This document shows positions 26,740 to 34,588 of a DNA stretch of 64,000 nucleotides, piece after piece (the stretch's first letter is position 1; each line of letters opens with the position of its first letter). Source of the DNA: Actinomadura sp. K4S16 (GTDB taxonomy: Bacteria; Actinomycetota; Actinomycetes; Streptosporangiales; Streptosporangiaceae); the NCBI RefSeq assembly GCF_008327685.1, contig NZ_BDDE01000010.1, positions 124,001 to 188,000 of the forward strand, given 5' to 3'. Position numbers and translations under genes: made by a program. A model generated the notes under the pieces. The model had not been told where the DNA came from. It ran no database searches and saw only the letters and a program-made list of their open reading frames with translations.

Positions 26740-28320
26740 TCACGTCCGGGATGCCGGGGCCCGCAGAGCACGGGCATCGTCCAAGAAGTGGTTCGGGTCG
26801 TCCCATAGGAGGGTCACCTCCAAGGCGGAGCGACCATTATGGACCTCCGAGGGCGGCGCGTTTCCCCGCAGCCGTTTGATGTCGGTGGGCAGGCCCCTGA
26901 TGTCGGGACGGTCGACGACCTGCCGCACCGCCTCCCGCGTTTCCGGAGCGAGCTGATCCGCCCGGTGCCAGAGCACCACGGGCACTCCCGCACGCAGCGC
27001 CTTCCAGAGTTCGCTCCGGCCCGGCTCGCGATCGGGCGGGCCGCTCAGCACGCACGCGACGATCTCCCGGCTGCTCAGCAGCCGATCGCCCATAGGACGC
27101 GGGTGGGCGGGCTCCCCCGGAGCGGCCCAGTAGGTGACGCCGTCGACGGCCTCGACGAGCACCTGCCAGCGCTGCCGCCAGGCGCGGTGAATCCCGAGCT
27201 CGCGCAGCCTCTCCTGGCACCGGACGAGGATCTCGTACTCCGCGCCGAGCGGGGGCGGATCGGGCATCTCGGAGACGTCACGCGTCCACTGGTCCACATC
27301 GAGATTGATCATGTGCAGCGGCAGCACGAACTCCAGCACCAGGGAGTCGTCGAGCTCGTAGGCCCAGCCGCGCTCGGCCTCGTGGATCAGGTCGCCGACG
27401 TGCTCGCGCACCGCGCTCAGCGGGACCACCCGGTCCTCCCCCGGCTCGGGGCGCCATTCGAGCGGGTGTATCTGCCGCCAGTGCGAGAGCCGGCACATCA
27501 TCTCGTCCCCGACGAGGTCCGGCAGCGGTTCGAGCTGGATGATGAGGTAGATGGGCTTGTCGGCGCGCGTCGCGAGCGCCCCGGAACGGTCCCGCATCCG
27601 GTCGAGGTAATCGGCCTGCGCGACGTTGCCGTCGCCGCGCAGCTGCTCCGTCTGCATCGCCAGCCACTCGCGCAGCCTTTTGAGCCGCCATGCCTCCTCG
27701 GTCCCGGCGTTTCCCGCCGACTGCCGTGTCTGCATGGTCTGCAGCAGCATCGCGACGAATATGAGGTGCGGCGAGGGTTTGCCGGGAGCCGTGTTGTGGT
27801 CGAGGAGGGCTGAGAACGCGTCCCATGCGTCGGTGAGCCGGAACGGGACGGTGGCGATGCTGTTCCCGGTGGCGGCCACATAGAGCCGGGTGAGGGACCG
27901 TATCCGCAGGCCGGTCAGCAGGTCCTCGATCTGGGTCTCGACGACCGGTTCCAAGTGGGCGCGGACGGGGCTCATCATGCGCTTGAGCCGCGCCACGGCC
28001 GCGGTCGGGCCGGCCACGAACTCGACCGCGCGGACCAGCAACTGCAGCCCGTCGGGAATTTCCCGGCAGGCGAGGACGAGGTTGTAGAGGTAATACCTCG
28101 GCTGCGGATGGTCCGGCAGCAGCAGCGGCGCGCGCACGTGCTCGCTGATGTAATGCACGACGATGGAGCGCCCGCCCGCCTCCCGCATATCCGGTATGTC
28201 AGTGAGCAGCGCGACGATGTCGGCGGTGGACGGCTCCGTGCGGATCTGCTCCTGCGCATGCCCCAAGGACATCGCCGTCTGCGGCACCAGGGCCGGTGAC
28301 CTCGTCTCCTCGTCCGCCAT
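26740..28320 (-). CDS. VMAP-type protein (effector-associated N-terminal domain, VMAP-C)
   Basis: A 526-residue protein. The N-terminal part (about 30-120; STADIVALLTDIPDM, then REIPDGLQLLVRAVEF) resembles the effector-associated domain EAD2. The central region is helical with alpha/beta parts. The last 150 residues (WQVLVEAVDGVTYWAAP, REIVACVLSGPPD, ALRAGVPVVLWHRAD) fit the vWA-MoxR-associated protein C-terminal domain. The start was taken at MADEETRSP with GGGAAGG upstream rather than the longer frame from 28362. In known systems VMAP links the vWA/MoxR pair to an effector through EAD-EAD pairing. It is the first gene of the leftward operon. Confidence 0.82.
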   Translation of the reverse strand: MADEETRSPALVPQTAMSLGHAQEQIRTEPSTADIVALLTDIPDMREAGGRSIVVHYISEHVRAPLLLPDHPQPRYYLYNLVLACREIPDGLQLLVRAVEFVAGPTAAVARLKRMMSPVRAHLEPVVETQIEDLLTGLRIRSLTRLYVAATGNSIATVPFRLTDAWDAFSALLDHNTAPGKPSPHLIFVAMLLQTMQTRQSAGNAGTEEAWRLKRLREWLAMQTEQLRGDGNVAQADYLDRMRDRSGALATRADKPIYLIIQLEPLPDLVGDEMMCRLSHWRQIHPLEWRPEPGEDRVVPLSAVREHVGDLIHEAERGWAYELDDSLVLEFVLPLHMINLDVDQWTRDVSEMPDPPPLGAEYEILVRCQERLRELGIHRAWRQRWQVLVEAVDGVTYWAAPGEPAHPRPMGDRLLSSREIVACVLSGPPDREPGRSELWKALRAGVPVVLWHRADQLAPETREAVRQVVDRPDIRGLPTDIKRLRGNAPPSEVHNGRSALEVTLLWDDPNHFLDDARALRAPASRT

Positions 28321-28531
28321 GCGCCGTCTGCCTTCCCGCCCCTCGGCCGTTCCGCCAGTCAATGTAGGCCGCGATCATCCGGTAGTTCTGCGTCGCCGGA
28401 CACAATGGGATTTACCACACAACCGCAACGGCGCCCATTCACCGGCACGGCCGCTCGGCACGGTACTTGCCGGAGCGAGCACCGTGCGTGCACAGTTGGG
28501 GGCAATCCAACTTCAAGGGGCATCAGAGGTC
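28321..28531. promoter_or_regulatory. Divergent promoter region of the conflict system
   Basis: The 211-bp gap separates the VMAP operon (left) from the cyclase-like gene (right), so a single region could coordinate sensor and effector. A GAGGT ribosome site lies 5 bases before 28532. No clear palindrome was found. Confidence 0.45.
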
Positions 28532-29536
28532 ATGCGGAACGGCTCCGGAGAAGCGGGGACCGGGTGGACCCCGACCGGCCATTGCACGCTCTTCGTCTGC
28601 GACATCATCGGTTTCGGCAAACGCCCCGACCACGTCCAGAGCCATCTGCGGGAGGTCCTCTACAAGACTCTGCGGAACTGTTTCGAGGCGTCGGGCCTGC
28701 CCTTCGAGGACTGCTACCGGGAGGATCGCGGCGACGGGGCCATCGTCGTGCTGCCGCCGTCCTGCGACCCGGCCCGCCTCGTCCACCCGCTGCCCGACCA
28801 CCTGCGCGGCGCCCTCCGCAGGCACAACGAACTCGCGGCGGAGCACGCGCGGATGCGGCTGCGGATCGCGCTGCACAGCGGGCCGCTCGAAACCGATGAC
28901 AACGGCATGGTCGGCACCACCGTCAACCACGTCAGCCGGCTCCTGGACGCGCCGTCCTTCAAGGAGGCCCTCGCCGCCGTACCGGCCGACCTGGGGGTCC
29001 TCGCGTCCGACGAGTTCTACGGCGCGGTGATCCAGCATGGCCGCGGCGCCATCGACCCCACGGAGTTCAGTCCGATCGGCGTGCACCTCAAGGAGACCGA
29101 CACCACCGCCTGGCTCTGCGTTCGCGGCGGGGGCTCGCCGGCATCGGCGGGGACGCCCGCACGAGTGGGGCCGCTTCCGGCCAACGGCAGCGGACCGGCG
29201 GCCCCCGGGCCCGAGGCCCGCCCTCTGCCGGACGAGGCCGACGGCCCCCGCGCCCCCGGGCTCTTCGAGATCGTGGACCGCCTCATGGACATTCCGCTGC
29301 TGACGACGGCCGAGGGCCGCCAGCAGATCGTCGACGACCTGCGCAAGGACATCGCGATCCGCATTCCGCGCCGCACGCAGCCCCACCTGGACGTCCATTC
29401 CATCGTCCGCACGTGCCTGGAGTTCCCCGGCGGGCTGGAGGAGTTCCTCGCGCTCGTCCACGCCTACGCCGGGGAGTCGTCACAGGTCCAGGCCCTGGAC
29501 GCCACGGTTGCCAGACTGATCGGCCGCGCCCCCTGA
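28532..29536 (+). CDS. Class III nucleotidyl cyclase-like protein with C-terminal effector-associated domain
   Basis: A 334-residue protein. Residues 10-190 resemble a class III cyclase catalytic domain: the first metal Asp is in LFVCDIIGFGK, the second in YREDRGDGAIVVLPP, and RIALHSGPL and GTTVNHVSRLLDAP follow as in these enzymes. A proline-rich linker (about 200-240) leads to a C-terminal domain (GLFEIVDRLMDIPLL, CLEFPGGLEEFLALV) resembling EAD2 and aligning by eye with the N terminus of the neighbouring VMAP protein. It would be recruited by VMAP and could make a cyclic nucleotide signal or act as an effector; activity is not proven by sequence. The start is the ATG with AGAGGT upstream. 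Confidence 0.82.
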   Translation: MRNGSGEAGTGWTPTGHCTLFVCDIIGFGKRPDHVQSHLREVLYKTLRNCFEASGLPFEDCYREDRGDGAIVVLPPSCDPARLVHPLPDHLRGALRRHNELAAEHARMRLRIALHSGPLETDDNGMVGTTVNHVSRLLDAPSFKEALAAVPADLGVLASDEFYGAVIQHGRGAIDPTEFSPIGVHLKETDTTAWLCVRGGGSPASAGTPARVGPLPANGSGPAAPGPEARPLPDEADGPRAPGLFEIVDRLMDIPLLTTAEGRQQIVDDLRKDIAIRIPRRTQPHLDVHSIVRTCLEFPGGLEEFLALVHAYAGESSQVQALDATVARLIGRAP

Positions 29537-29560
29537 CATCCCAGGGTGAAGGCGGCTGAA

Positions 29561-30718
29561 TCACCAGTTCACGGGGAGTTCCAGGGGGCCGTGGAAAAGG
29601 GAGTCTTTGCGCCATTCGACGGCTGAGGGCGGGACGGCCAAGCGCAGGTCGGGGAAGCGCCTTGTCAGGGCGGTGAGGGCGGTGCGCAGCTCGGTTCGGG
29701 CCAGGTGGGATCCGATGCAGAAGTGCGGGCCGTGGCCGAAGGTGATGTGCTTGTTGTCTGTGCGGCCGAGGTCCGTCACCTCGGGCTCGGTGAAGACGGC
29801 GGGATCGTGGTTGGCCGCTATCGCCGACACCGCGACCACGCTTCCGGCGGGGATCGTCACACCGCCCACCTCCACGTCCCGGAGTGCCAGGCGGGGGGTG
29901 GGGACGGGCACCGACGGCACCGTCCGCAGCAGTTCCTCGACGGCCGATTCCACCAAGTCCGGGTCACGGCAAAGTGCGGCGTACATCCCGGAACTCGTCA
30001 GCAGAGCGTGCGCGCAGCGGCCGAGCTGGTTCATCGTGGGGCCGTGCCCGGCGATCAGCAGGGTGACGGCGAGGCTGACCAGTTCCCGCTCGGTGATCCG
30101 GTCCTCCCGGTCGCGGGCGGTCAGCATGTCGCTGAGGAGGTCGTCGGCGGGTTCGGCTCGCTTGGCCGCGACCAGTTCGACGATGTAGCCGTAGATCGCC
30201 GCCCGGACGCGGTCGATCTCCTCCTGGGTGTGGCCGCGCACCGACACGATCGTCTCGGCCCAGGCGCGGAAGGAGGCGCGGTCCTTGTAGGGGACGCCGA
30301 GCAGCTGGCAGATGTCGGTGAGCGGCAGCGGCGCGCAGAGCGACTGGACCAGGTCGGCGGGCTGCCCGCCCGCGGCCATCTCGTCCAGCAGTCCGTCGAC
30401 GGCGTCCGCGATGTCCTCCCGCATCGACTCGACGCGGCGGCGGGTGAACGCCTTGGCGACCACCCGCCGGAGCCGGGTGTGCTCGGGCGGGTCCATGTCG
30501 AACAGGACGCGGCCGGCGCCGACCGGGTCGCCGTCGGCGTCGGTGGGGGTGCGGGGAAGGAACGACGCCGCGCTGCTGAACGCCGGGTCGGCCAGGACGT
30601 GCTGCGCCTCGGCCGCCCGGGTCACCACGTACCCGATGTCGCCCGACGGCATCCGCACGCGCGCGACCGGGCCCGGCGCGCGGATGTCGCCGATCAGGGG
30701 CGGTGTCTCCGCGGTCAT
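29561..30718 (-). CDS. Cytochrome P450 of the polyketide operon, unusual I-helix
   Basis: A 385-residue bacterial P450. The heme ligand Cys334 is in FGHGPHFCIGSHLAR, the ExxR motif is EELLR (Glu262-Arg265), and the PPEHTRLRR motif is present. The I-helix reads LLIAGHGPTMNQ, so the usual acid-alcohol pair (AGxE/D-T-T) is replaced by Gly226-Pro227-Thr228. This may change oxygen activation or indicate an atypical reaction such as phenol coupling (inference). Its ATG overlaps the stop of the cyclase-monooxygenase gene by ATGA, so it belongs to the polyketide operon and probably tailors the aromatic product. It converges on the cyclase-EAD gene with a 24-bp gap. Confidence 0.9.
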   Translation of the reverse strand: MTAETPPLIGDIRAPGPVARVRMPSGDIGYVVTRAAEAQHVLADPAFSSAASFLPRTPTDADGDPVGAGRVLFDMDPPEHTRLRRVVAKAFTRRRVESMREDIADAVDGLLDEMAAGGQPADLVQSLCAPLPLTDICQLLGVPYKDRASFRAWAETIVSVRGHTQEEIDRVRAAIYGYIVELVAAKRAEPADDLLSDMLTARDREDRITERELVSLAVTLLIAGHGPTMNQLGRCAHALLTSSGMYAALCRDPDLVESAVEELLRTVPSVPVPTPRLALRDVEVGGVTIPAGSVVAVSAIAANHDPAVFTEPEVTDLGRTDNKHITFGHGPHFCIGSHLARTELRTALTALTRRFPDLRLAVPPSAVEWRKDSLFHGPLELPVNW

Positions 30719-31425
30719 CGCTCTCCCTGCCCCGCCGTCGACGCCTGGGCGGTGCTTTCCTCTCGGGACGGGTTGTCCGAGTCGACATGGTCGCGGATGT
30801 GCGTGCGGGTCGCCCGGACGGTGGCGCCCAGGTCGCGGAACGTGGCGGCGACCGCTCGGTGCTCGGGCGATTCGACGAAGCTCGTGTGGGCCGCCTCGTC
30901 GGTCCAGTCGCTGACCAGGAGGTAGGTGCCGGGGTCCGCGGCGTCGCGCGACAGCGACTGCGCGACGCAGCCGGGGTGGCGGGCGGCGACGGCGGAAATC
31001 CGGTGCCAGACCCGTTCGAACTCCGTGCCGCGCGCCTCGTCCATGCGGATCTCCAGCAGCAGCCGGTACGTCGCCTTCCGCCGGTCGTCCGACCAGTGGT
31101 AGAACTCCTCGGCCTGCGCCTGGCGCATGGCCGGGCGGTCCTTGTCATAGGGGACGAGCAGCGTCGCGAGCCTGGCGTCGATCTCGCGGAACAGCGGCTC
31201 GTCGGCCGCGGCGTACAGCGCGTCCTTGAACGACGCGTCGCCTTCGACCAGGTGGATGTACAGGTCGTGGTAGGTCAGCAGGGTCCGGCGCGCGACGCCG
31301 ATGCGGCGGGGCAGGTCGGTGCGGTCGTGCTCGCGGAACGCCGCCGCCACGGCGTCCCGGGCGCCGGGCGCGATCTTTCGGACCATGACCGCCCGGTGGG
31401 TCGGGGGCGGGGCGTACGGGAGCAT
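30715..31425 (-). CDS. TcmI-type polyketide cyclase fused to antibiotic biosynthesis monooxygenase domain
   Basis: A 236-residue fusion of two small alpha-beta barrel domains. Residues 1-115 match the TcmI aromatic polyketide cyclase family (HRAVMVRKIAPGARD, DRTDLPRRIGVARRTLL, HDLYIHLVEGD). Residues 130-225 match the antibiotic biosynthesis monooxygenase domain (TYRLLLEIRMDEARGTEFER, YLLVSDWTDEAAHTSFVESPEHRAV), the family of the anthrone oxygenase TcmH. Together it could close a ring and then oxidise the product to a quinone. The start ATG has a perfect AGGAGG. The stop overlaps the P450 start. Confidence 0.88.
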   Translation of the reverse strand: MLPYAPPPTHRAVMVRKIAPGARDAVAAAFREHDRTDLPRRIGVARRTLLTYHDLYIHLVEGDASFKDALYAAADEPLFREIDARLATLLVPYDKDRPAMRQAQAEEFYHWSDDRRKATYRLLLEIRMDEARGTEFERVWHRISAVAARHPGCVAQSLSRDAADPGTYLLVSDWTDEAAHTSFVESPEHRAVAATFRDLGATVRATRTHIRDHVDSDNPSREESTAQASTAGQGER

Positions 31426-31480
31426 GCTCGTCCTCCTTGGCATCGGGTCCGGGAGCCGGCCGCTGGTGCGGCGCACTCGG

Positions 31481-32980
31481 TCACGCGGCTTCTTCGGTGC
31501 GGCATTCGAGAACGGTCCAGCGCCCCTCCGGGGGACGGTTGGCCAGCGCGAACCCGCACCGGGCCAGCAGCCGCCGCCACTCCCCCAGCCGCCGCTCCCG
31601 GCCGCCGAACAGGACGAGCATGTCGAGGTCGAGGAACTTGGCGTGGTCCCATCCGTTGCCCTCCGCCACCACGTGCTCGACGATGAACAGCCGCGCCTCC
31701 CGGTCACCGATCGCCTTGCGGACGGCGGTCAGCAGCTCGGCGGCCCGCTCGTCCGGCCAGTTGTGCAGGACGGCCTTGAGCACGTAGGCGTCGCAGTCGT
31801 CCGGCAGCGGATCGGTGAAGAAGTCCCCGGCGACCGGGGTGACGCGCTCGGCGACCCCCTGCGCGTCGAGCACCTCCGCCGCTGCGGCGACGACGGCAGG
31901 CCGTTCGAACAGCACGCCCGACGCGTCCGGCGCCCGCTCCAGCGCCGCCGCGAGGAAGTGGCCCTGCCCGCCGCCGAGGTCGGCGATCCGGCGGAACCGC
32001 TCGGGTTCGACGACGTCCAGGTGCCGTCCGGTCTCCCAGCGGCCGAGGGTGGTCATGGTGCGGTCGAAGTGGGCGCCGTCCTCGGGGTTGTCCTCGAAGT
32101 AGTGCCAGATGTCGGAGCCCAGCGCGGGCACGGTCGCGGGCTCGCCGGTGCGGACGCTGTGCGCCAGCGCCCCGAACGGCTTGGTCACGAAGGGCCGCGC
32201 GCTGTGCAGGACGAGCGGCAGCAGGCTGCGGGGGTCGTCGGCGCGCAGCGCGTCGGAGAGGGGGGTGCTCGCGAACCGCCCGTCGGGCCGTTCTTCCATG
32301 ATCCCGACGGAGGCGGCGCAGCGCAGCAGGCGGTAGAGCGCGTCCGGCAGGGTGCCGGTGGCCGCGGCCAGGTCGGTGACCGACCGCGGTCCGGACGCCG
32401 TCAGGTCCGCCACCCCGAGTTCCGCCAGCGTGCTCACCACCGCGGCCAGCCGCATGCCGCACGTCAGGTACAGCAGGCGCCGCGCGTGGAGGTCGCCGGA
32501 GGCGTCCCCGCCGGACCCGTCGCCTCCGCGGGCGCGGGCCCGGTCCTCCAGGACCGCCTTGATGTGCGCCATCTGCTCGACGGTGCCGCGGTTGATGCGG
32601 TCGCGCATCGCGTCCTCGCCGATCGGGGAGTCCGGCTTCATCGCGAACTCCTGCGTCCACCGCATCAGCACGCCCGCCGGCTGCTGCCGGTACTCCCAGC
32701 GGATGTTCATGAACGCGAACGGCCCGGTCTCCAGGCGGTGGGCGCGGACGGTCCGCGTCTCGGGGTCCGGGGTGCGCCGCGACACCCACGACCAGACCCT
32801 GCCCTGCTCGTCCGGGTGGGTGGTGAGCCGGAACGTCACCGAGGCGCCGTCCCGTTCGAGGATCTCCGCGGCGGCGTACTCGGTGAACAGCTCCGGCCAT
32901 CCCGCCACGTCGTTGGTGTGCTCCCATACGAGGTCCATGGGGGCGTCCACCAGGATGTGGTTGTCGGTGCACGCGGTCAT
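31481..32980 (-). CDS. TcmN-like aromatase/cyclase fused to O-methyltransferase
   Basis: A 499-residue bifunctional protein. Residues 1-150 are a SRPBCC aromatase/cyclase (HILVDAPMDLVWEHTNDVAGWPE, then FMNIRWEYRQQP and TQEFAMKPDSP), which folds and aromatises the first rings of the poly-beta-ketone. Residues 165-499 are an SAM-dependent O-methyltransferase of the plant-like class: dimerisation helices, the SAM-binding IADLGGGQGHF near residue 335, and VLKAVLHNWPDERA toward the end. The same domain order and length occur in TcmN of tetracenomycin biosynthesis. Its ATG overlaps the ACP stop by four bases. Confidence 0.93.
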   Translation of the reverse strand: MTACTDNHILVDAPMDLVWEHTNDVAGWPELFTEYAAAEILERDGASVTFRLTTHPDEQGRVWSWVSRRTPDPETRTVRAHRLETGPFAFMNIRWEYRQQPAGVLMRWTQEFAMKPDSPIGEDAMRDRINRGTVEQMAHIKAVLEDRARARGGDGSGGDASGDLHARRLLYLTCGMRLAAVVSTLAELGVADLTASGPRSVTDLAAATGTLPDALYRLLRCAASVGIMEERPDGRFASTPLSDALRADDPRSLLPLVLHSARPFVTKPFGALAHSVRTGEPATVPALGSDIWHYFEDNPEDGAHFDRTMTTLGRWETGRHLDVVEPERFRRIADLGGGQGHFLAAALERAPDASGVLFERPAVVAAAAEVLDAQGVAERVTPVAGDFFTDPLPDDCDAYVLKAVLHNWPDERAAELLTAVRKAIGDREARLFIVEHVVAEGNGWDHAKFLDLDMLVLFGGRERRLGEWRRLLARCGFALANRPPEGRWTVLECRTEEAA

Positions 32981-33252
32981 CGCACCTCCCCCTCCGCGGC
33001 CGCGGCCCGGTTGAGGCGGCGGAGCATCTCCGCGGGGGTCGCGGGGTCGGACAGCGCGTCCTCGTCGAGTTCCAGGCCGAAGCGCTCGGCCATCCGCGCG
33101 GACACCTCCATCAGCGCGACGGAGTCGTAGCCGAGGTCGGCGAACTCCCGGTCGGCGATGTCGCCGCCGAGGTCGACGCCGTCGGCCTCGCCGGCGCAGG
33201 CGCGCAGCACGGTCACCAGGTCGGTCAGGGTTATCGGGCCGTCTTGGGCCAT
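32977..33252 (-). CDS. Type II PKS acyl carrier protein
   Basis: A 91-residue acyl carrier protein. Ser44 in ADLGYDSVALMEV is the phosphopantetheine attachment site, and the surrounding helices are acidic, as expected. It starts 1 bp after the KS-beta stop and overlaps the TcmN-like start by ATGA. It carries the growing poly-beta-ketone between the KS dimer and the cyclases. No phosphopantetheinyl transferase or malonyl transferase gene is present nearby, so these must come from elsewhere in the genome. Confidence 0.95.
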   Translation of the reverse strand: MAQDGPITLTDLVTVLRACAGEADGVDLGGDIADREFADLGYDSVALMEVSARMAERFGLELDEDALSDPATPAEMLRRLNRAAAAEGEVR

Positions 33253-33253
33253 C

Positions 33254-34588
33254 TCAGCTCCAGCGTTCGGTTCCGGAAGGGGCGCGGGACGTCCGCGGAC
33301 CGCGTGGTCCGGCCTCGGACGGGTTCGCGGGCGTGCACGCGGCCAGGACGAGAGCGCTGTTGAATCCGCCCTCGCCGCGCGCGAGGACCAGCGCGTGGTC
33401 GATGCGGGCGGGCCGCGGCCGCCCGGTGACCAGGTCGAGCCCGTAGGACGGGTCGGGCCGGACGTCGGCGGTGGGCGGGATCAGCCCGTCGCGCATGGCC
33501 AGCAGGCAGGTCGCGACGTCCACGGCGGCGCCGCCCGCCGACATCCGGCCGGTCATCGCCTTGGGCGCTGTCACGGGCACCCCGCCGGCGCCGAACAGGG
33601 CGGTGAGCGCCTCGGCCTCGGCCCGGTCGAGCTCCGGGCTTCCGGCGGCGTCCGCGAACACCACGTCGATCCGCTCCGGGGCGACGCCCGCGTCGGCGAG
33701 CGCGCGCGCCGCGGCGTTGCGCAGCGTCCCCGGACGGCCCGACCCGGGCGGCGGGTCCATCGTCGCGGCGTACCCGGCGATCCGCCCGTAGAAGTGGCGG
33801 GCGCCGCGGGCGCGGGCGCGGCCTTCCCGCTCCAGCACGAGGACCGCGCCGCCCTCGGCGATCACGTGCCCGGTGGCGTCGGCGGCGAACGGGCGGTAGG
33901 CGGTCGCCGGGTCGTCGCCCGCGGACAGCCGCGGAGCGGTCATCGCGTCCCGGCCGACCGCCATCGCAGTGACCGCGTACGAGCACAGCGGCGCCTCGAA
34001 CCCGCCGGTCAGCACGCCGTCGGCGCCCCTGCGCAGCACGCGGCCGGCCTGCCCGATCGCGTCCAGCGCCCCGGCCTGGCCGCTGACCAGGACGCCGCAG
34101 GGGCCGCGCAGCCCGTGCCGGATGGAGATCTGGCCGGTGTTGACCGCGTAGAACCAGGCGTACGACTGGTACGCGCTGACCTTCTTCGGCCCCGCCGACC
34201 ACAGCTTGCGCAGCTCGTTCTCGCCGAACTCGAACCCGCCCGCCGAGTTGGCCAGCACGACGCCGTAGCGCAGCGAGTCCTCCGGGGACGGCGACAGCCC
34301 CGAGTCGGTGAGCGCCCATTCGGCGGCGGTCAGGGCCAGCTGGGTGACGCGGTCGGTCTGCGGCAGCAGCCGTCCGGGGAGGTGGTCGTCCGGGACGAAC
34401 CCGGGGACCTCGCCGGAGAGCCGCACCGGGTAGCCGCTCGGGTCGAACCGGGTGATGGGCCCTACCGCGACGCGCCCGGCGAGCGTCGCGGCCCAGTGGC
34501 GCTCGGTGCCGAGGCCGCTCGGCGACACCACGCCGAGCCCGGTGATGACCGCGCGCTCCCCGTTCGCGGTCGCCGCGGTCCCGGTCAT
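33254..34588 (-). CDS. Type II PKS ketosynthase beta (chain length factor)
   Basis: A 444-residue ketosynthase-like partner. The position of the active Cys is Gln171 (GVLVSGQAGALDA), the hallmark of KS-beta, whose Gln supports decarboxylation of malonyl-ACP. It forms a heterodimer with KS-alpha and sets chain length. The start ATG overlaps the KS-alpha stop (34585-34588), so synthesis is coupled. A long open frame continues upstream antisense to KS-alpha, but the true start is the ATG at the overlap. Chain length cannot be predicted from sight. Confidence 0.95.
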   Translation of the reverse strand: MTGTAATANGERAVITGLGVVSPSGLGTERHWAATLAGRVAVGPITRFDPSGYPVRLSGEVPGFVPDDHLPGRLLPQTDRVTQLALTAAEWALTDSGLSPSPEDSLRYGVVLANSAGGFEFGENELRKLWSAGPKKVSAYQSYAWFYAVNTGQISIRHGLRGPCGVLVSGQAGALDAIGQAGRVLRRGADGVLTGGFEAPLCSYAVTAMAVGRDAMTAPRLSAGDDPATAYRPFAADATGHVIAEGGAVLVLEREGRARARGARHFYGRIAGYAATMDPPPGSGRPGTLRNAAARALADAGVAPERIDVVFADAAGSPELDRAEAEALTALFGAGGVPVTAPKAMTGRMSAGGAAVDVATCLLAMRDGLIPPTADVRPDPSYGLDLVTGRPRPARIDHALVLARGEGGFNSALVLAACTPANPSEAGPRGPRTSRAPSGTERWS

